In this document: piece by piece, positions 5,331 to 6,466 of the stretch
Position numbering within the stretch: position 1 is the stretch's first letter
Layout of the letters: every line of letters starts with the position of its first letter
Assembly: GCA_027038775.1 (NCBI GenBank)
Contig: JALWGP010000407.1
Coordinates: forward strand, 1 to 6,466
Direction of reading: 5' to 3'
Source: Sedimenticola sp.
GTDB lineage: Bacteria > Pseudomonadota > Gammaproteobacteria > Chromatiales > Chromatiaceae
DNA length: 6,466 nt
Notes under the pieces: generated by a model
Told to the model about the DNA's origin: nothing
Database searches by the model: none
What the model saw: only the letters and a program-made list of their open reading frames with translations
Translations under genes and position numbers: made by a program

Positions 5331-5827
5331 AACCCAACGTTCCCATCCTCAACCTCGACGAGGTGCCCCTGGAGCTCTGGCGGCACGGCGAACACTTCCA
5401 GGCGAGACTGGGCGCCATCGGCCGGCGCATCGGCGCCCGCAAGCTGGGTTACCGGCTGGTGGTGCTGCCGCCGGGCAAAGCGGCCTGGCCCTTCCACGCC
5501 CACTACGTCAACGAAGAGATGTTCCTCGTCCTGGAAGGACGCGGGCGGCTGCGCCAGGGCGACGAAACCTATCCCCTGCGCGCCGGCGATATCATCGCCG
5601 TGCCGCCGGGGCCGGGGACGCCCCACCAAATCCTCAACGACAGCAACGCCGATCTGAAATACCTCTGCGTAAGCACCATGGAGGAACCCGACATCGTGGA
5701 GATGCCCGACTCGGGCAAGATCGGCATCCTGGCCGGCAGCCCGCCCGGCGGGAACAAGGCGCAACGCACCCTCACCCTCTACCTGCCAAAGGCGTCGGCG
5801 GTGGACTACTGGAAAGGCGAGGACTGA
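5327..5827 (+). CDS. Single-domain cupin protein
   Basis: A 166-residue protein with one double-stranded beta-helix domain. Cupin motif 1 is HAHYVNEEMFLVLEGRG, giving His57, His59 and Glu63 or Glu64 as metal ligands; motif 2 is GDIIAVPPGPGTPHQILN (87-104), giving His100. All four ligand positions of a mononuclear metal site are present, so an active enzyme or a small-molecule sensor is possible. It resembles the broad group of uncharacterised stand-alone bacterial cupins (COG3837-like by eye); substrate unknown. The C-terminal third (PDIVEMPDSGKIGILAG) is typical of that group and is not a second cupin. Its ATG overlaps the aminotransferase TGA in an ATGA junction, implying coupled translation and a shared pathway, for example acting on the 2-oxo acid or amino acid handled by the transaminase (inference). 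Confidence 0.88.
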   Translation: MKPNVPILNLDEVPLELWRHGEHFQARLGAIGRRIGARKLGYRLVVLPPGKAAWPFHAHYVNEEMFLVLEGRGRLRQGDETYPLRAGDIIAVPPGPGTPHQILNDSNADLKYLCVSTMEEPDIVEMPDSGKIGILAGSPPGGNKAQRTLTLYLPKASAVDYWKGED

Positions 5828-5898
5828 ATGGGTGCTTTTTCCCGCGGACCCGCCGGGGCAAACTACCCGTACTCCCTTTCCACCTGTCGGAGCCCCTC

Positions 5899-5961
5899 AT
5901 GGCCATCCGGGAGGTACTGGCCCAGGACCTGGAGGCGCTGCTGGAGGCCATGGGCCTCTGA
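5899..5961 (+). CDS. Possible 20-residue small ORF in the gap after the cupin gene
   Basis: MAIREVLAQDLEALLEAMGL, a strongly amphipathic, acidic, helix-forming peptide, begins at ATG 5899 with GGAG (5889-5892) six bases upstream and ends at TGA 5961. The frame stays open upstream of the ATG through the end of the cupin gene, so it might also be the tail of a decayed gene. The rest of this 218-bp gap (5828-6045) shows no convincing terminator; TTGATA (5988-5993) is a possible -35 box for the next gene but lacks a well-placed -10. Without comparative data it is only a candidate. Confidence 0.25.
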   Translation: MAIREVLAQDLEALLEAMGL

Positions 5962-6045
5962 AAGGTGAGAGGTGCCATGTCGCACTCTTGATACCCGCCA
6001 GACCGACCTCCATGTCGATATTGTTCCTCCACAGGAGTCCTGTTC

Positions 6046-6466
6046 ATGAGCCGGCAACCTCTCGACGAAACGACCCGCAAGGAACTGGAAACCCGCCTGG
6101 GTGCCCTCGAGCGCCCGGTGAAGCTGCTCTTCTTCGGCCAGGGCTCCCCCGCCTGCGGCAACTGCCGGGAGCAGGAGACCCTGCTGGAGGCGGTGGCTGC
6201 CGCGAGCGACCGGCTGACGCTGGAGAAGCTCGACCTGGTAAAGGACACCGCCCGCGCCCGCGAGCTGGGGGTGGACAAGGTGCCCGCCACCCTGGTGCTG
6301 GGTGAGGGGGACGAGGAATTCGGCATCCGTTTCTACGGCATCACCAGCGGCTACGAGTTCAGCTCCCTGGTGGAGGCCATCGAGATGGTGGGCAGCGGTC
6401 GCTCCGGCCTGCCGGAGGAGCTGGAGAGGCTGGCGCTCCTCGTCAACCGCCCCACCCACCTGGAGG
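6046..6466 (+). CDS. Protein disulfide oxidoreductase (PDO, glutaredoxin-like), N-terminal part (cut by window edge)
   Basis: The first 140 codons are visible. After a short helix, PVKLLFFGQGSPACGNCREQ (24-43) forms the first thioredoxin-fold strand and a CGNC active site (Cys37, Cys40); Pro80 in VDKVPATLVL is the cis-proline next to the active site. RFYGITSGYEFSSLVEAIE (95-113) is the hallmark joining segment of two-domain PDO proteins and also resembles the AhpF N-terminal domain. A second thioredoxin domain with another CxxC, usually CPYC, is expected just past the edge; LVNRPTHLE looks like its opening strand. AGGAG (6033-6037) eight bases before ATG 6046 sets the start. PDOs reduce or form protein disulfides in the cytoplasm, often with a thioredoxin-reductase partner. 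Whether a reductase domain follows, as in AhpF-type fusions, cannot be seen. Confidence 0.85.
   Translation, partial: MSRQPLDETTRKELETRLGALERPVKLLFFGQGSPACGNCREQETLLEAVAAASDRLTLEKLDLVKDTARARELGVDKVPATLVLGEGDEEFGIRFYGITSGYEFSSLVEAIEMVGSGRSGLPEELERLALLVNRPTHLE

Noticed and set aside
5835..5859. GC-rich inverted repeat after the cupin gene as a terminator
   Set aside because: The pairing needs a bulge and an impossibly small loop, and the T-run precedes rather than follows it on the coding strand.

Overview
The window is GC-rich bacterial chromosome, densely coded, and most likely from a gammaproteobacterium. The best taxonomic marker is a complete tmRNA gene (3430-3795). Its encoded tag reads ANDDNYALAA, one residue from the ANDENYALAA form known from Escherichia coli. 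High GC and a glutaredoxin-like protein disulfide oxidoreductase would fit a Chromatiales-type organism, but that narrower placement is inference.

Layout. At the left edge is the first 30 codons of a minus-strand DsbA/FrnE-like thioredoxin-fold protein. It is divergent from a two-gene plus-strand unit: lemA (179-775) and a large membrane M48 zinc metallopeptidase (797-2743) with a roughly 300-residue C-terminal extension. A small minus-strand four-helix membrane protein (2745-3233) converges on the peptidase, with the two stop codons one base apart. An intergenic region then carries a good promoter for ssrA, the tmRNA gene itself, and a strong intrinsic terminator (3800-3830).

The second half holds a divergently organised regulatory module. 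A MarR-type repressor gene (3932-4381, minus) faces a class IV PLP aminotransferase (4452-5330) whose stop codon overlaps the start of a single-domain cupin (5327-5827). Between them lie two copies of GTCAA-N5-TTGAC spaced 47 bp apart. The first copy covers the marR start codon and the putative -35 box of the aminotransferase; the second covers the predicted aminotransferase transcription start. This is the clearest candidate for an undescribed regulated system in the window: a MarR switch acting on a transaminase-cupin operon, with a marR mRNA that may be leaderless. The substrate cannot be read from the sequence.

After a 218-bp gap containing a possible 20-residue ORF, the right edge holds the N-terminal part (140 codons) of a protein disulfide oxidoreductase with a CGNC active site. 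No insertion sequences, CRISPR arrays, prophage genes or tRNA genes other than tmRNA were seen.
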